Of a DNA stretch of 64,000 bases, positions 23,853 through 36,125 are shown one piece after another. The position numbers and the translations under genes are program-made. Numbering within the stretch: the first letter of the stretch is position 1; every line of letters starts with the position of its first letter. Below the pieces are notes generated by a model. It made no database searches, was not told the origin of the DNA, and saw nothing but the letters and a program-made list of their open reading frames with translations. Source of the DNA: Isoetes taiwanensis (Eukaryota; Streptophyta; Lycopodiopsida; Isoetales; Isoetaceae); assembly GCA_021234155.1 (NCBI GenBank), contig JAJEKV010000011.1:10023712-10087711 (forward strand). Direction: 5' to 3'.

Positions 23853-24276
23853 AATAACTTGCAATGTGTATTATGTGTAATAACTTGCGAAGTTGAACAG
23901 TTGAATTGTGAACAATTGAATTGTGTAATGCATTTTGCCATTACACAATGTTTTGTCAATGTTTTTTCGTATGGGAAAGGTGAGAATTTGGGACTTCAAT
24001 AGTAACGAATAATGACACTATGCTAAAGTTCCTTCCAGAAATCAAGGATTTTAAGACAAGTTCACAACGTGCGTAGACAATATTATTGATGTTTGTGTTA
24101 GTACGAATGCATATTTCCCTGCATGGTATGTTCCTTCCTTCAAAATAAAAACTTGCCAAGAAGTGATTTGACAATTTACTTTTGCAACATGCGATATAGG
24201 AGTTTGTAAGTTTGGGCTAATGTTGCTAACTCAACTTAGTATAGAGGAGTATGCACCATAGAAAAATAGCTCGAGG

Positions 24277-24420
24277 AACATGCGCCATAGAAAATATAGT
24301 TTGCCACGCGAAATTGCCTAATAAGAATAAATTCAACACATAAAAAAATGACAATATGCACCATAGAAAATATAGTTTGCCATGCGAAACTGCCTATTAA
24401 AAATAAATGCAAAACATAAA
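24277..24420. repeat. Two diverged tandem units of about 78 bp
   Basis: ATAGAAAATATAGTTTGCCA occurs in both units, followed by similar GCGAAA and TAAATTC/TAAATGC segments. Confidence 0.8.
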
Positions 24421-26383
24421 AAAGAAAGTGTCAATTTCAACTACATATCTATTAGATTCGCAAGATTCCCTTAAGATTTCTTGAGTCTCTCTATCAATAT
24501 TGTCATAGACGCCCTAAGATTCTATCAAGATTCTTTTAGATTCCATTGCTCCCGAACATTCTACTTGATTTCTAGTATGAATTAAATGTCGACTTTGACT
24601 CCACCTTTGATGTCTCCAATTATGCATCGGAAATCTTGGATGGATCCATTGACCTCATGCAATTGATTAGTTTAAGCAAGCATGACTGTGGTCTAGATGT
24701 ATATTCTAGATTGAATGAAAAGAATATTAAAATAAAGTAAATCTTCAAGGAATTTTCAAAATGGTAGCCCATGGAATTGATTGACTACAATGCCCAAGAT
24801 GGACACTGTTACCTTTAGCCCTAATTACAGTTAGAGGTGTTGAAATAGCATTCAAGTGATTTTTTCTGCTGAATTGGAGCTATTTGCAAGATTGGACACA
24901 CGTGTTGTGTATTTATACTAAGTCTGTATCCTCCAAAGATGTCATTTCGAGGGCCTGCTCAAAAGGCTTAGATGTTCTGCATCTGTTCATTATACCTTTA
25001 TGCGCTTTTTCAAGAGATCATAAAGTAGAGAGAGTCAGGAAAAACACAAGGTAACATTAGATGTTCTTGCCTGGACCTAGTCAGGGGCAAGGTAGTGCAG
25101 AACATAGTTTTATGAGATTTGTTGATATCAGGACTTCACATATAGATTTGTCATCCTGCATAAACGTGCATTGCATAAAATTGACAATATGCAATGAATT
25201 CCAGAGTCCAAGCAAAAACTGGATGCTACTTTCTACATGACAACGATTCTACATCTTATATTCCATCATTCAGTTTCTAGATGCTATTATGAAGCATTCA
25301 TCTGCAGGACTCTCGGGTTATCAAGGAATATTGGCTCACACAATAAGAGGTTAGAATTGACACTAGGTTAGAATTGAATATCTATGTTCAGTGTGCATGC
25401 AATTCTTTCTGTTTATAAGGAAAAATGTGGATAGATATATTCTTTATGTATTACTTGGGCATGCTATGACCGGAAATCGTAGTCAAGCAGAGGATCTGCT
25501 GAAAGACCAAAGATTTATTTATGCAAATGAAGGGAGAAACCTTTATTTCTGCAAATGAATGGAGAAACCATGGCTTTGCACTAACTTTTGCTTGTGGTAT
25601 TTGCAGGAAGCTTGAACTGATATGGTTGTGCAACAGTTTCAACAATGCACTCAAGCATATATTTGGAACTAGCAGAGTAAGATTTAGATCCGTCTTGCTA
25701 TTCTTAGAGTTAGGAATGCCCGCTGCTTGATGCCTTGTCTAGCGAATGTCCCATTTCTTTTTCTAGTTGTGGCCAAATAACTGCTCTGAGATGGCGACCA
25801 ACACTAGATTTGATCTGTTATTTGTGTAAAGCAGTTTTATATTTCTCATAAACGAGATTTCATTTACATTTGTTGGTTATATTCTTGAAATATATCACGG
25901 GCCTTATGCGTGTTTTACCAGTTATGGTAATGCCTATGCCTGCCTTTGCCCGGTTATTCTTTTTTTTTTTATTTTGTTGTTTTGTTTTTAAGTTGGTGGC
26001 ACAGAGAATAAAGCAATACAGGATTCACATTCTAATTTTCAACAAGTAACTATAAGCCATTGCAAAATATGTGGCTCGTCAGCAAAGACATGGGGAATTG
26101 TTGATGATAGAAATATAATCATGGGAATTCTGTGACTTAGTAATGCAGTATTGGTAGAAAAGATTTAAGATAGAATGTATCACTTATAATGCTTGCACCT
26201 GTTGTCAATATTAAGGGCCAACTGGTGAGGAGTTAGTGATGCAAATGGGTACCATCACCTTCACAAATTGACAATGTTCTAAAATAGCAATTTTGATTGA
26301 TTATAACAACATAACTTTCAAGTATGATTTAAGCCACCTCAACCTCCGGCCACGGAGGGCAACCCTCCGTGCGCAGCACCTTG
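24421..26383. other. No gene seen; GC hairpin beside the LINE
   Basis: AT-rich, non-coding. A 9-bp-arm hairpin (CACGGAGGG, loop CAA, CCCTCCGTG) lies at 26351-26371, next to the LINE poly(A) tail. Confidence 0.5.
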
Positions 26384-26967
26384 TTTTTTTTTTTTTTTTG
26401 AGGGTAAGAGTGTTTTTTTGTTATTGATAATAATAATAAAGATACAGAGAGTCCCCAGTGGGACAAATAGGAAGCATTAGGGCTATTATATGGGTTCTCT
26501 ATGCATCAATGATGTGTGTACTAAGGGAAGTCCTATATCCACAACAACACAATGGTAGAGAGACCCCATCTGGTTAGTTACTCGGATTGCTTTCTCCACT
26601 AAACTCAGATTGTTCCACCATTAGATCTATCATGAAAGTCTAGGTCCTCAGAGCTCATCCAATGGCACTTAAAGTAGTTATAAAATCCTTCAATCTTACC
26701 AATTCTGTCCAATCCCTTATTGTAACTCATCCCCATCTTCTTGTGGTGGGACAATGCCATTAAAGCAACTTCCTTATTGAAAAGTCTCTTAAGTTTCTCA
26801 ATAGAGATGGATTGCCCCCCCAAAGTGACATCACACCGATGTCTCCATATAATCTAGAGAGCCACGCTAACCAGGGAAGCATCAATACAATCTCGGTTCA
26901 AGATCATTACAGCATTCGACCACCCAAGTTGGTGTATATGTAGTCTCATAATAGGGCATACCCAATA

Positions 26968-29900
26968 TCAGAATTCAATAATTTCTGGACAGAAGAAGAG
27001 ATGTGAAAGAGATTCGCTAGCCTGGCACCCAAGAGGACATTGGTCTGTAGACACAATTCCTCTATGGACCAGCTTCACTTTATTGTTGAGACCTCCTTGG
27101 AGAGCCTCCCATCTAAAAAATTGTATTCTCCTAGAGCATAAGGTTTTCCAGGAGTTTGCTAAGAGGAGCTTAGCCGCTGATCCATTCACTTGAAGCCTAG
27201 CCTCTGCTTTAAGAGGAGAGTCATCACAAAGGGCCCGATAGATACTTGCAACATTGTATGTCTCCTTACCTGCACAGGACCACTTTTCCTCAGGACCAGT
27301 AGCCCCTGAGAGAAGCTTAATATTATCTAGAATTTTTCGTAGTATCTTTCTATCTCCCTTCCCTACTCTTTGCACTTTGAGTCTAAATTCCATCCAAGAG
27401 ATCCATCTATCATTTTCCCAAAGATGTTGCAATTTTAAGATCCCATGGTCTCGCCATTTCTTAAAGATGCGAGGATGAACTAATGCCAAGGGACGTCCAT
27501 TCTCTTCCCATACATGAATGTTCCAGAATATACTGGCTTTCCCAGCCTCTTGAGGTATAGTCAAGGGGGAGCATACTATTTGCACCTCCCTCCAAGCATA
27601 AAGAATACGCCTCATGACTGGGGAAGTGCCAGGGGCCACCTTAAAGTTACAAAAAGAGGTCCTAGTTCATCCCTAGGAAGAGATGGTTTACCTTGAATCT
27701 TGCACAGATCAAACCAGTGCTTAACAAATGCCAAAACAGGAGATGTACCCCCTTGTAAAACTCGTCAGACAGATCTGGCCGCCAGAGCTTGAGCCTGCGT
27801 GAAAGGGTCCTTACATCCTATCCCTCCATCCCTTTTATCTCTACATAGCTCGGACCAAGCAATGTGAGCCATACTCCCCCAGATGAACTTTCTAATGATA
27901 ACCTGTATTTGATTATATATTCCTTTCTGGGCTACCATCACTGACGAGGAATATATGTGAGAGCTGGCCAGAACAGCATTAGCAACTCTTACTCTTCCTG
28001 CTACAGATAATCCTTTAGAAGACCATAACCCAACCTTTTTTCTAAGTTTGTCTAAAATAGGAGTCCAGAGACCCTTCATATTATCTGAGACAGAAAGGGG
28101 CAAACCCAATAGCTTAACTGTTTCCCCTGCAGCCACGACTGGGAAGCCCAATCCATTAGCACGAGGGTCAATATCTCCCCTAAAGCCCATAAAACGGTAC
28201 ATTTGGTGGCATTTAGCCCTATGCCTGATATAACCTCAAACGCAATCAATATCTCACGAAAGGAATAAAAGCTGCCATCGTCATACCTGAGGAACATAAA
28301 GGTGTCATCCGCATATTGCATGATTGTGAGTTTTTTGGCTTGACTCGGTAAAACCAGACCACTGATGCCCCCTTCCAAGACTTTGAGATTAACCATCCTT
28401 GTGAGAAGGTTGGCCATAATTAAAAAAAGGCGGGCAGCCCTGCCAAATATCCATCCTGAGATCAAAGAGACCAGAAGGTTCACCATTAACCAAGACAGAT
28501 GCAGAGGCAAATTTGTTCATTCCCATTGAGATGTCGATGAACTGCTTATTGAATCCCATGTGGCTCATCACTTCTCACAGGCCATCCCACCTAAGGGAGT
28601 CATAGGCCTTTCTAAAATCCATCTTAATAAGTACACAACTTTGTCGTGTAGATCTGCACCAATGCATTCCTTCTCTAGCCGCTAGGTAATTGTCCAAAAT
28701 ATATCTACATGGCAGAAAAGCTGATTGCTCCCTTCCAATAACCCTGTTTAAGATAGGCTTAAGATGGTTGGCGATGCCTTTCATGATTACCTTATATAAG
28801 ACGTTTGTTAGTGCAATGGGACGCCACTCCCCGAGTGATAGAGGTCTAGAAACTTTTGGGACCAAGGTGATGAATCCTGCCGCTAGAGTTGGATGTAATG
28901 AGCAAGAGGACCAAGCCCCCCAAACAGCCTTCACAAAGTCTGGTCCAAGAGCGTTCCAGAACTCCACAAAGAATTCAGGAGGAAAGCCATCAGGGCCTGG
29001 GGACTTACTAGAGGCCAGAGAGCATAGTACTTTAAATATCTCCTCTTCGCCCGGCTGACGCAATAAAGTTTGGTTGTCATCCACAGTAATCTTATGTGCC
29101 CAATCAATCTGGGCCAACCAAAGAGAGATTTGGGATTGATAAGAGGATGGGAGATTGTCTGCTTTGAATTGAGCCTGAAAGCTGTCCCGAATAAACGCCT
29201 TGATACCCCCGGGATCAGTAAGTATATTTTGACAATTATCCTTAATTGAACTGATACTGTTCTCTGCTAATCTGGCCCCTGCCATTCTAAAGAAGCACTT
29301 AGAGTTTTCATAGTCTGACTCTGCGTACCATTTTGTTTTGGAACGAACTGCAGCCCCCCTAGCTTCCTCCTCCTCAATAGCTTTGGCTTTTGTTTCCAGT
29401 TCCTCCTCTAAGGATTGCTTGTCTCTGTTATGGGGATCAAGTAACAGATCCTGCTTGACTGCCCTTAGAAGGTTATACACGACATTTTTTTCTTTCTTGA
29501 ATTTCAAGCACTTCTTCTTGCCCCATTTCTTGATCCACATTTTCATAAGGCTAATCTTTTTAACCCAAGCCTTCATGGAAGGGAGGCATTCCGTATTAGT
29601 TAGAGAGGCCAGGAAAGTCCTAAAGGGTCTGCAGAATGCCTCCTTCCCTAGTAGGGAGGTATTAAACTTGAAAGGCACATTCCCTCTTATTCTTTTAGTA
29701 GGGATACTCTCCAACACTAGCTTTTGTGGCACATGGTCTGAATGCGAGAAAGCAAGCTCTCCTTCAATATAACATCTGTTCATGAAGGAGGCTGTCCTAT
29801 TAGCCATGTAGAACCTGTCTAGTAAGCAGTATATTCTGTCATGCCCCTTCTGTTTATTAGACCAGGAAAATGCAGCGTTAGATGGAGGAATTAGGGAGAA

Positions 29901-30422
29901 GCCAACGCTGTTTAAAAGAGAGTTCCACGTAACTTCTTCCTCTTGTAGCAAATTCATGTGCAATCCAATTTTTTGATCCCATACATCTGTCATATTTAGA
30001 TCCCCTCCAAGGATCCAATTTTCGACTCCAAAACCTTGATGAGTTATCCAGAGCTCAATCTCTCTCCACATAGCTGCCCTTTCTGCAGGTATATTAGAGG
30101 TATAAATGTTGATGAGCCCCCATATAGAATTATTTGTTTCAAAAATTACAACCTGCCATCTACCACTTCCCCCTGCATATTGATACTTTTGGACTTGTCC
30201 CTTCCATAAGATACAAGTGCCTCCTTTAGTTCCTTCAGCCGCACAACTAAAGGAGGAGTAATTACCTTCAATCCAACTGCCAATAGACCTGGCCTCAAAG
30301 TCTGGAAGTCTATGCTCCTGTAGAAGGATGACATCCGCCTTCATAGACCTGATAGCTGCTAACACTCGCCCACGCTTAAGAACACCCTTGATGCCACGCA
30401 AATTCCATGAGACAATAATCAT
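26968..30422 (-). pseudogene. LINE ORF2, endonuclease plus reverse transcriptase, broken
   Basis: The first 615 codons (30422-28575) hold an APE-type endonuclease (MIIVSWNLRGI, LLQEHRL, GGDLNM, SHSDH). The start of the reverse transcriptase follows (SPGPDGFPPEFF, WRPIALTNVLYKVI, LIKMDFRKAYDSLRW). A TGA at 28575-28577 stops it, but the same frame continues (VMSHMGFNKQFID), then shifts. The active-site MQYADDTFMFL is at about 28310-28340 in another frame. Further shifts lead to the C-terminal zinc-binding zf-RVT region (27639-26968, SLSHLFFCPEI). ORF2 normally nicks target DNA and copies the element RNA at the nick. Confidence 0.92.
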
Positions 30423-32155
30423 AAGTTGAAAGTTGAGGGACGGCCAACTATACCATTGTCATCAGCAGAGTTGCTAAAAGAAGAGGTCGAAGCTTTCTTC
30501 CTTTTCATCTCACCTAAGTTATCTGGATTCATATTTGCATCCAGCTTATTTTTCTTACCTATTAAAGCAAATGGGTTCTCTAGCATCTCCATGTCATCTA
30601 CTGTATCTGTATCAGTATCTGCCCAATTGAAGTTGCCTTTATGATTTTCCAGAGCCGATTCAAGGAGCCCTGCTCCTCGTGTATTCTTGGTTATCATACC
30701 TGCGAGAACCCCCTTCTCAATAGAAGATACCTCTGAGATATACTTAGACAGAGCTGACATTGGTTGTGGAGAGTCTACACATTTAGAGTTCACCATGTCA
30801 TGGGAGCCTCTAGATTTCCTGGCCAAATTTCTAGCTCTTATACCATGTTTGGAGGCCACCACTTGCCATTGAGTCTCCCCACCCAAGGTGTCCATTTTAG
30901 AACTTGGCACACTCGGGTTCGCGTTTCCAGGCACACCGGATGAAGAAGGGGTAGCGAAAGCTGGTTCGGGAGCGGGAGTAAATGGGGGAGTGAACGCAAC
31001 CTGGAGGGGAACATGTGTCCCTTGAGGGGCTTCTCTCTGTGTGTCGTCTTCAGTCACATGCACATGCTCTCTGTCATTGCCCTCGGAGGCATTTTGATCG
31101 TTGACGTTTGCATGGCTTGGTTTGATCACTTCTTCTAGTTCCACATTGGGGAACATCCTCCTTATTTTCCATCCATTTAATAGCTTGAGTAAAAACTTAA
31201 AGCAACACATTCCACTTTTCACAGTCACTCCTTTGGGGATCTGCGTGTTGGCTGTGATAGCAACACAGATTCTAGGCCCTTTGGCAATAGAGTGAGATAC
31301 ATATGAGTCTAATGTGTTGGCAATAGACTTTAGGAACTCCGGGACTAATAGGTCTGGTGGAAGATACTCTATTTCAAACCAGCAAGGGATTTTGATAGCG
31401 GAAAGCTTATTAGGGAGAAAGCCTGGCGTGTAAAACTGGTACAAAATGAAGCCTCCTGCAAATGGGTCTGCTGCACGGGCAACTAATCTATCCACAGCTG
31501 CTTCACTGTCAAACATGATGAGGAAAAAGTTGTTACCCAGTGCCTTTAGCGATTGGTGTTGGGCCAAACCTAACCTCTTCAGGTGAGCTGATAGCCATGA
31601 GTTTAACCTGCGCAAGTCCAGGAAGCCTCCAGTAAAGAAGCCCACTACTGAGCGCGAGATCAAACTTTCCAGATACCTTTTGTGCATCTCGTGATCAATT
31701 TCAGCCACTGGGAAATTATTTTCTGTCTCCACATTAATGCCATTGACAAATCCAGGCTCATTATTTGTAGTTACTACCCCAGGGTTCTGAAAGAGACCTT
31801 TCTGTAACACTTGGAGAGCCTCCGTGACTCTTGTGCTTTTGTTAGTAGCATGGGTTTGCTTTTGAATCCACTCCGAGAATCTCGGCTTGTTCACTATTCT
31901 CACTGAATCCTGTCCTTTCCAAGCTGAACCCTTTGGATGATTCACCCTGTTTTGTGTAAAATTCCCTTGGCTAGCATCATTCCCATCATTATGATGCCCT
32001 GATCCAATATTCTTTCCCCTGTTTACTGCCCTGCTTTCTAGAGATGAATAATCCACCTCGGTTTCTTTCTTGTTTACTTCAGTTTCTACTTCTTCCATAG
32101 GTGAAGCTTCCATGGATGATTCTGACCTGCTTGTATGGGTATTCCCTGTCCACAT
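30419..32155 (-). CDS. LINE ORF1 protein, DUF4283-type
   Basis: An intact 578-codon frame. Residues of about 160-310 (SRSVVGFFTGG, NNFFLIMFDSEAAVDRL, IPCWFEIEYLPPDLL) fit the DUF4283 RNA-binding fold found in ORF1 of plant L1 elements. The N-terminus is Ser/Asn/Glu-rich and disordered, and the C-terminus is charged. I see no CCHC zinc knuckle, which many plant ORF1 proteins have after DUF4283. ORF1 proteins coat the element RNA. The stop codon overlaps the ORF2 start as ATGA, suggesting ORF2 is made by re-initiation. Confidence 0.85.
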   Translation of the reverse strand: MWTGNTHTSRSESSMEASPMEEVETEVNKKETEVDYSSLESRAVNRGKNIGSGHHNDGNDASQGNFTQNRVNHPKGSAWKGQDSVRIVNKPRFSEWIQKQTHATNKSTRVTEALQVLQKGLFQNPGVVTTNNEPGFVNGINVETENNFPVAEIDHEMHKRYLESLISRSVVGFFTGGFLDLRRLNSWLSAHLKRLGLAQHQSLKALGNNFFLIMFDSEAAVDRLVARAADPFAGGFILYQFYTPGFLPNKLSAIKIPCWFEIEYLPPDLLVPEFLKSIANTLDSYVSHSIAKGPRICVAITANTQIPKGVTVKSGMCCFKFLLKLLNGWKIRRMFPNVELEEVIKPSHANVNDQNASEGNDREHVHVTEDDTQREAPQGTHVPLQVAFTPPFTPAPEPAFATPSSSGVPGNANPSVPSSKMDTLGGETQWQVVASKHGIRARNLARKSRGSHDMVNSKCVDSPQPMSALSKYISEVSSIEKGVLAGMITKNTRGAGLLESALENHKGNFNWADTDTDTVDDMEMLENPFALIGKKNKLDANMNPDNLGEMKRKKASTSSFSNSADDNGIVGRPSTFNL

Positions 32156-34108
32156 GCTCTGCCTCCTGTCCCTGCCCCTAACATTGCATCTTTCACTTTC
32201 TAGATAGCTCCGATAGCGCAGACGCTTGTCTTGGCAGCCATATCACCCCCTGCAGTTGCTTTACCTACTCCATTGTATTGTGCTCCCTTTGGGGAATGGT
32301 CTATACCCTGTGAAGCAGGAGCGGAAGCAAAAGGGCCTAGAATTATATCAGACGGTTTAGGGAGATGATTTACCTTGCACTGGACAGAAGCCCCAATTAC
32401 TGGATAAGGATTGATGGAAGCCCCATCCTCTGGGGACGATTTTCCGGCCCCTGATTCCGTCCATTTGGCTGTTGTCCAGCCTGAACTGATGCTGACAGGG
32501 CGAGTAGGAGGCCATGGGGCCCCGTTGCGCACTCCTGAGTAGGTCGGTTCCCAGCAGTCGCCAGGGCTGCCGCTTCTGCTGCATCTTCGACCTGCACCAT
32601 ATTCTTTACACCGTATTCTTGGCCATCAGTCTGTCTCCCAGCAACTATAGCATCAACTTGGGCTGCAGATTTTCGCCTGAGCTCTGCCAGCTTATTATGT
32701 AGAGCCCCATTCTTCTCATTTCTTCCTACATTATTATTCCTTTCTGTCTCAGCATTTTTCCTTGTCTAGAGCTCACAACTAACATCGATTCCGCTCAATC
32801 CCTCACCGGAAGTTGGGGCTTTTGCCTCATTTGCATGTGTTACGGGTTTTAGCAGAGCTGGGCGATTTATGGAAGCATTACCTGGGCCCCCTCGATCTGG
32901 GTCTGCCTCTGAAGCTGCTTGAAGCTGCCTCTGCCCATTCCTGCGCCTGCGCCAAGATTGCCACGTCACCATCCATTCATAAAACCCATCGACGTTGCTA
33001 TTTTGGAATCACATTCCTTATTTATACTCTTCAGTTTTAGTTCTTCACTCATTGGTATTCTCGTGAACTAGTTTTTATACTCTATTCTGTTCCTTCTAGC
33101 TTCCATGAGTTCTCCTTACCTTAGCTACTGATTCATTTATTACTCCTAGTATTATTTCATGGCGTAAGTTTAATATTTGGGCGGCTGCCTTGGGTGCTTG
33201 GCTTTTCTTGTTGCATGCAGTTCTAGATTCCATGGTTTGTTGCTCTGTTTGGTTTGGACGGGATTGATTGATTCTTATTGAAATTGGATTTTTTGCTTTG
33301 ACTTTTGGATTAGTGATGATACTCATTTCTAGGCTTGTTTCCAAGTTTGCTTGATCCTCGAGATCCTAGATCCTTGGTATCCCAATACTTGTGTTGGACT
33401 TTTGGGCATGTTGGGCCATGTTTTGCCCTGTCGATTCCTTTTTTGGATCGTTTTTGGCATGCGTCCTTTTGTCAATGTTATGTTGATGGATTTGGCAGAA
33501 CGTCCGTGGCTCTGGCCTTCTCATATGAGAAGGCAAACGTCAAAGGTTTAGGCAGACGCAAGGGTTTAGGCAAACGATAAGGGTTTGATCGCTTCTGGAT
33601 GGGTCTTCTGTTACATTTCAGATTTTCTCTGTGTAGCTATTTTGGCAGCGGATATCAAGTTAATCGAGTCCTAGAGATTAAGGTTTTGATCTACGATATC
33701 TCTGCCAAAGGTAACTCCTTGGATTTTTCCTGTTTGCTGGTCTATATGGAGCTCGAATCTAGCCAGAGGTATCACGTTTTGTCTATCTTACAAGCTAGAT
33801 TCTATAGCTTTAGTTAATTCTGCAGGGTGATTTGTTCGTATGCATTCCGTCTTGTTTGCTCTATCAAGCATATTTTTTGAAAGGTCTTGACATGTGCTTA
33901 GCATTTAGTTTCCTTGGTGATACATGAGTCGAGGCCTGCTACTTATATCTTGTAAGTATGTTTCTTTGGTACTCATATGTTGCGAGATTTTATGTTGTTT
34001 TGCTCGGTTTTGATTTGTTGGCATGGTAGAGTTGAATGCGTGTCTTGAAATTTTGCTTGCACGAGGTGATACATATGTTGTAAGGGTGTAATTGTCTATT
34101 GCATTGGT

Positions 34109-34264
34109 AACCTTCTTTAGTGTTGTTGATTTCATCATGGGGCATTCTTTATAACCCTTGGTCTTAATTGTCCTACAAGCCTCCTCTATTGAACCTTCTT
34201 TAGTGCTGTTGATTTCATCATGTATGACCCTTGGTCTCAATTGACCTACAAGCCTCATCTATTG
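34109..34264. repeat. Two tandem units of about 80 bp
   Basis: AACCTTCTTTAGTG, GTTGATTTCATCATG, CCCTTGGTCT and CCTACAAGCCTC recur in the same order in both units. Confidence 0.85.
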
Positions 34265-34337
34265 ATTTTGTAGTTGTTTCTCTTGACTAGTGATCCCCCA
34301 ACCCATTTCTTCGAAGTTGTTCTACAAGAAATTTATT

Positions 34338-34357
34338 GCGGCGGCCAAGGCCGCCGC
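34338..34357. repeat. GC hairpin
   Basis: GCGGCGGC and GCCGCCGC, 8-bp arms around CAAG, in otherwise AT-rich DNA. Confidence 0.8.
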
Positions 34358-35524
34358 GAACATTTCTTTAGTTCTTACCCAATAAAGTTGGCCCGAGTCT
34401 AAGTTCTAGTCTTGTTTAGTATTGGATTTATCATAGTTCGCATTTGCGCAAAAGGCTTTCTTGAACGGATTGAATATATGGGATGCGTGTCCTTGCCGTA
34501 AGATAGACCAGATAGTTCTAGAATCTTGCTCAAACTTTAAATGCTACTTTACAACACATGCTCTACTTGGTCAAGGAAATACAAAGGAAAAATCAATAGT
34601 GGCAACTTAAAGGAAAAATTTAATGCTCTTGCAAACTACCAAATGGTTATGGCTTTTTTTGGTGAATTTCACAATGCCGAAACAACTAAGCATAAAAACA
34701 TAGTTTGTTGCACTTTGGGGCAGATCAATCCTCTTAGAGTCAAGGATGCGAAGGGTTGCTTGAAATTGCTAAACGGGAAACATTGGAGAAATTTGTCCTG
34801 GTCGAAGAAGATCGCGTGGGATATCTTCTTACACCACGCCCGGAATTTCGAAACAAACACAAATGCCATAGCCATCATAGATGCCATAGCCTTGCGTGCA
34901 TTTTGAGCCAAAAAAAATAGCCAATATTCTGCATCTTTGTGACGAAAAATCCTTCTATATTTATGATTACTAGCAAAAAATACGTTTCCTTTTTTGAATC
35001 ATCTACTTGGAACTATAGTTCCGGATTTATTCCAACAATAAAACTTTGCTACATATTCTTCCGAGGAAAGTTCGCCCTCAATGACAGAGCATACTGCATC
35101 AGACTTTGTAGTCTAATAAAGCTACATGCCACGAAGCAATCTGCATTATCATTTTCGTGACTGTTATAATTTGTGCAGAATTTCCACTTGCTACATCACA
35201 AGGGCGGTGATGCAAATGACTCCTCGAATTCCAACATGATGCAATCTTGATGTGCAAGCTAATGGTTCCAAGTTTGAGGATGCACATATTGAAGAAACCT
35301 TTCATCTCTGGCTGAATCATCAAGGATTAGATAAGTCTCGTTACATTACCTCATGCTTATCCCCTTTCAATAGCTTATTGCAATTTATGATGGTAAGAAT
35401 TGGCAGTTCTCAATACATGAGAATGGATCCTTTAGTGTCTTTCTAGCACGCCAATAAATAGTGTCTTTCTGAAATGTAAAGCAAGACCATCATAATGTGG
35501 AAAAAAAAAAAGGTTAGGCGTGCT

Positions 35525-36125
35525 TTTAAGAGTAAAGATAAAGGCGTAATACCTTCAACTCGAATGCAAAGGTATTCTTGCCAAAGTAGTGTCTCTGTAT
35601 GCCATAAACCCTAATGGCCAAGTCATAAATATTTCTGACTTTTGGCAATGCCTTAAATTCACCTGCAGCTGCTGATCTTGCTTCAAATGTAATGCAATGC
35701 TTGAATAGTTGAAGGCTAGCATCAGGATACAATAGGAAGCCGAAAATATAAGGTATTATACTTTAAAATCCTTAAGCAGCCAGGTTTTCATGTTAAAACC
35801 TTACTTGTCATATGTCTGTCGAGCTTCTTCAAGTCCCTTGTTGTGCAGGAAACTTCGCAAAACAGCCTTCTAATCTGAGAAGAACTCCATTACCTGCCAT
35901 ATACATAATATGTCAGTGTGTGTATTTAGTTAAATTGCAAACTAGTTATAGAACGTACCATGTACCACAAAGCCTTTGCTTCTGCAAATGAAACTAATTG
36001 TAGCGCTTGTTCCAAAAGACAAATTATGCCACTTTTATCATTTCCAACAGCTTTAGCCTTAATTTCAATAGAAATCCTCAGGCACCATATTTTTGGCAAG
36101 GTGAATTTGATCAGCACAAAACAGG
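35525..36125 (-). pseudogene. HAT-repeat protein relic, UTP6-like
   Basis: Three exon relics on the minus strand read in order: 36125-35959 (KIWCLRISIEIK, LLEQALQLVSFAEAKALWYM), about 35895-35808 (AVLRSFLHNKGLEEARQTYDK) and about 35745-35525 (SLQLFKHCITFEAR, KALPKVRNIYDLAIRVYG). The alternating Trp/Leu and Tyr/Ala helix pattern is that of half-a-TPR repeats, and the order resembles the C-terminal part of UTP6, a subunit of the small-subunit processome in nucleolar rRNA maturation. The middle exon has an in-frame TAG, and no N-terminal part is present, so this is a relic. The assignment rests on memory of the family pattern; another HAT protein is possible. Confidence 0.5.

Larger units (their letters stand above)
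26384..33000 (-). mobile_element. L1-type LINE, near full length
   Basis: On the minus strand the order is a probable 5' UTR (about 33000-32156), ORF1, ORF2 and a 3' UTR. The 3' UTR ends in TTACCCTC plus a 16-nt poly(A) tract (T-run at 26384-26399). ORF1 is intact; ORF2 has a premature stop and at least two frameshifts, so the copy is not autonomous. The 5' boundary and target duplication could not be fixed. Homologous 3' parts occur at 50.2 and 62.7 kb. Confidence 0.92.
33001..35524. other. No gene that can be supported
   Basis: Contains a tandem duplication (34109-34264), a GC hairpin (34338-34357) and a 121-codon frame at 34541-34906 without recognisable motifs. Confidence 0.4.
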
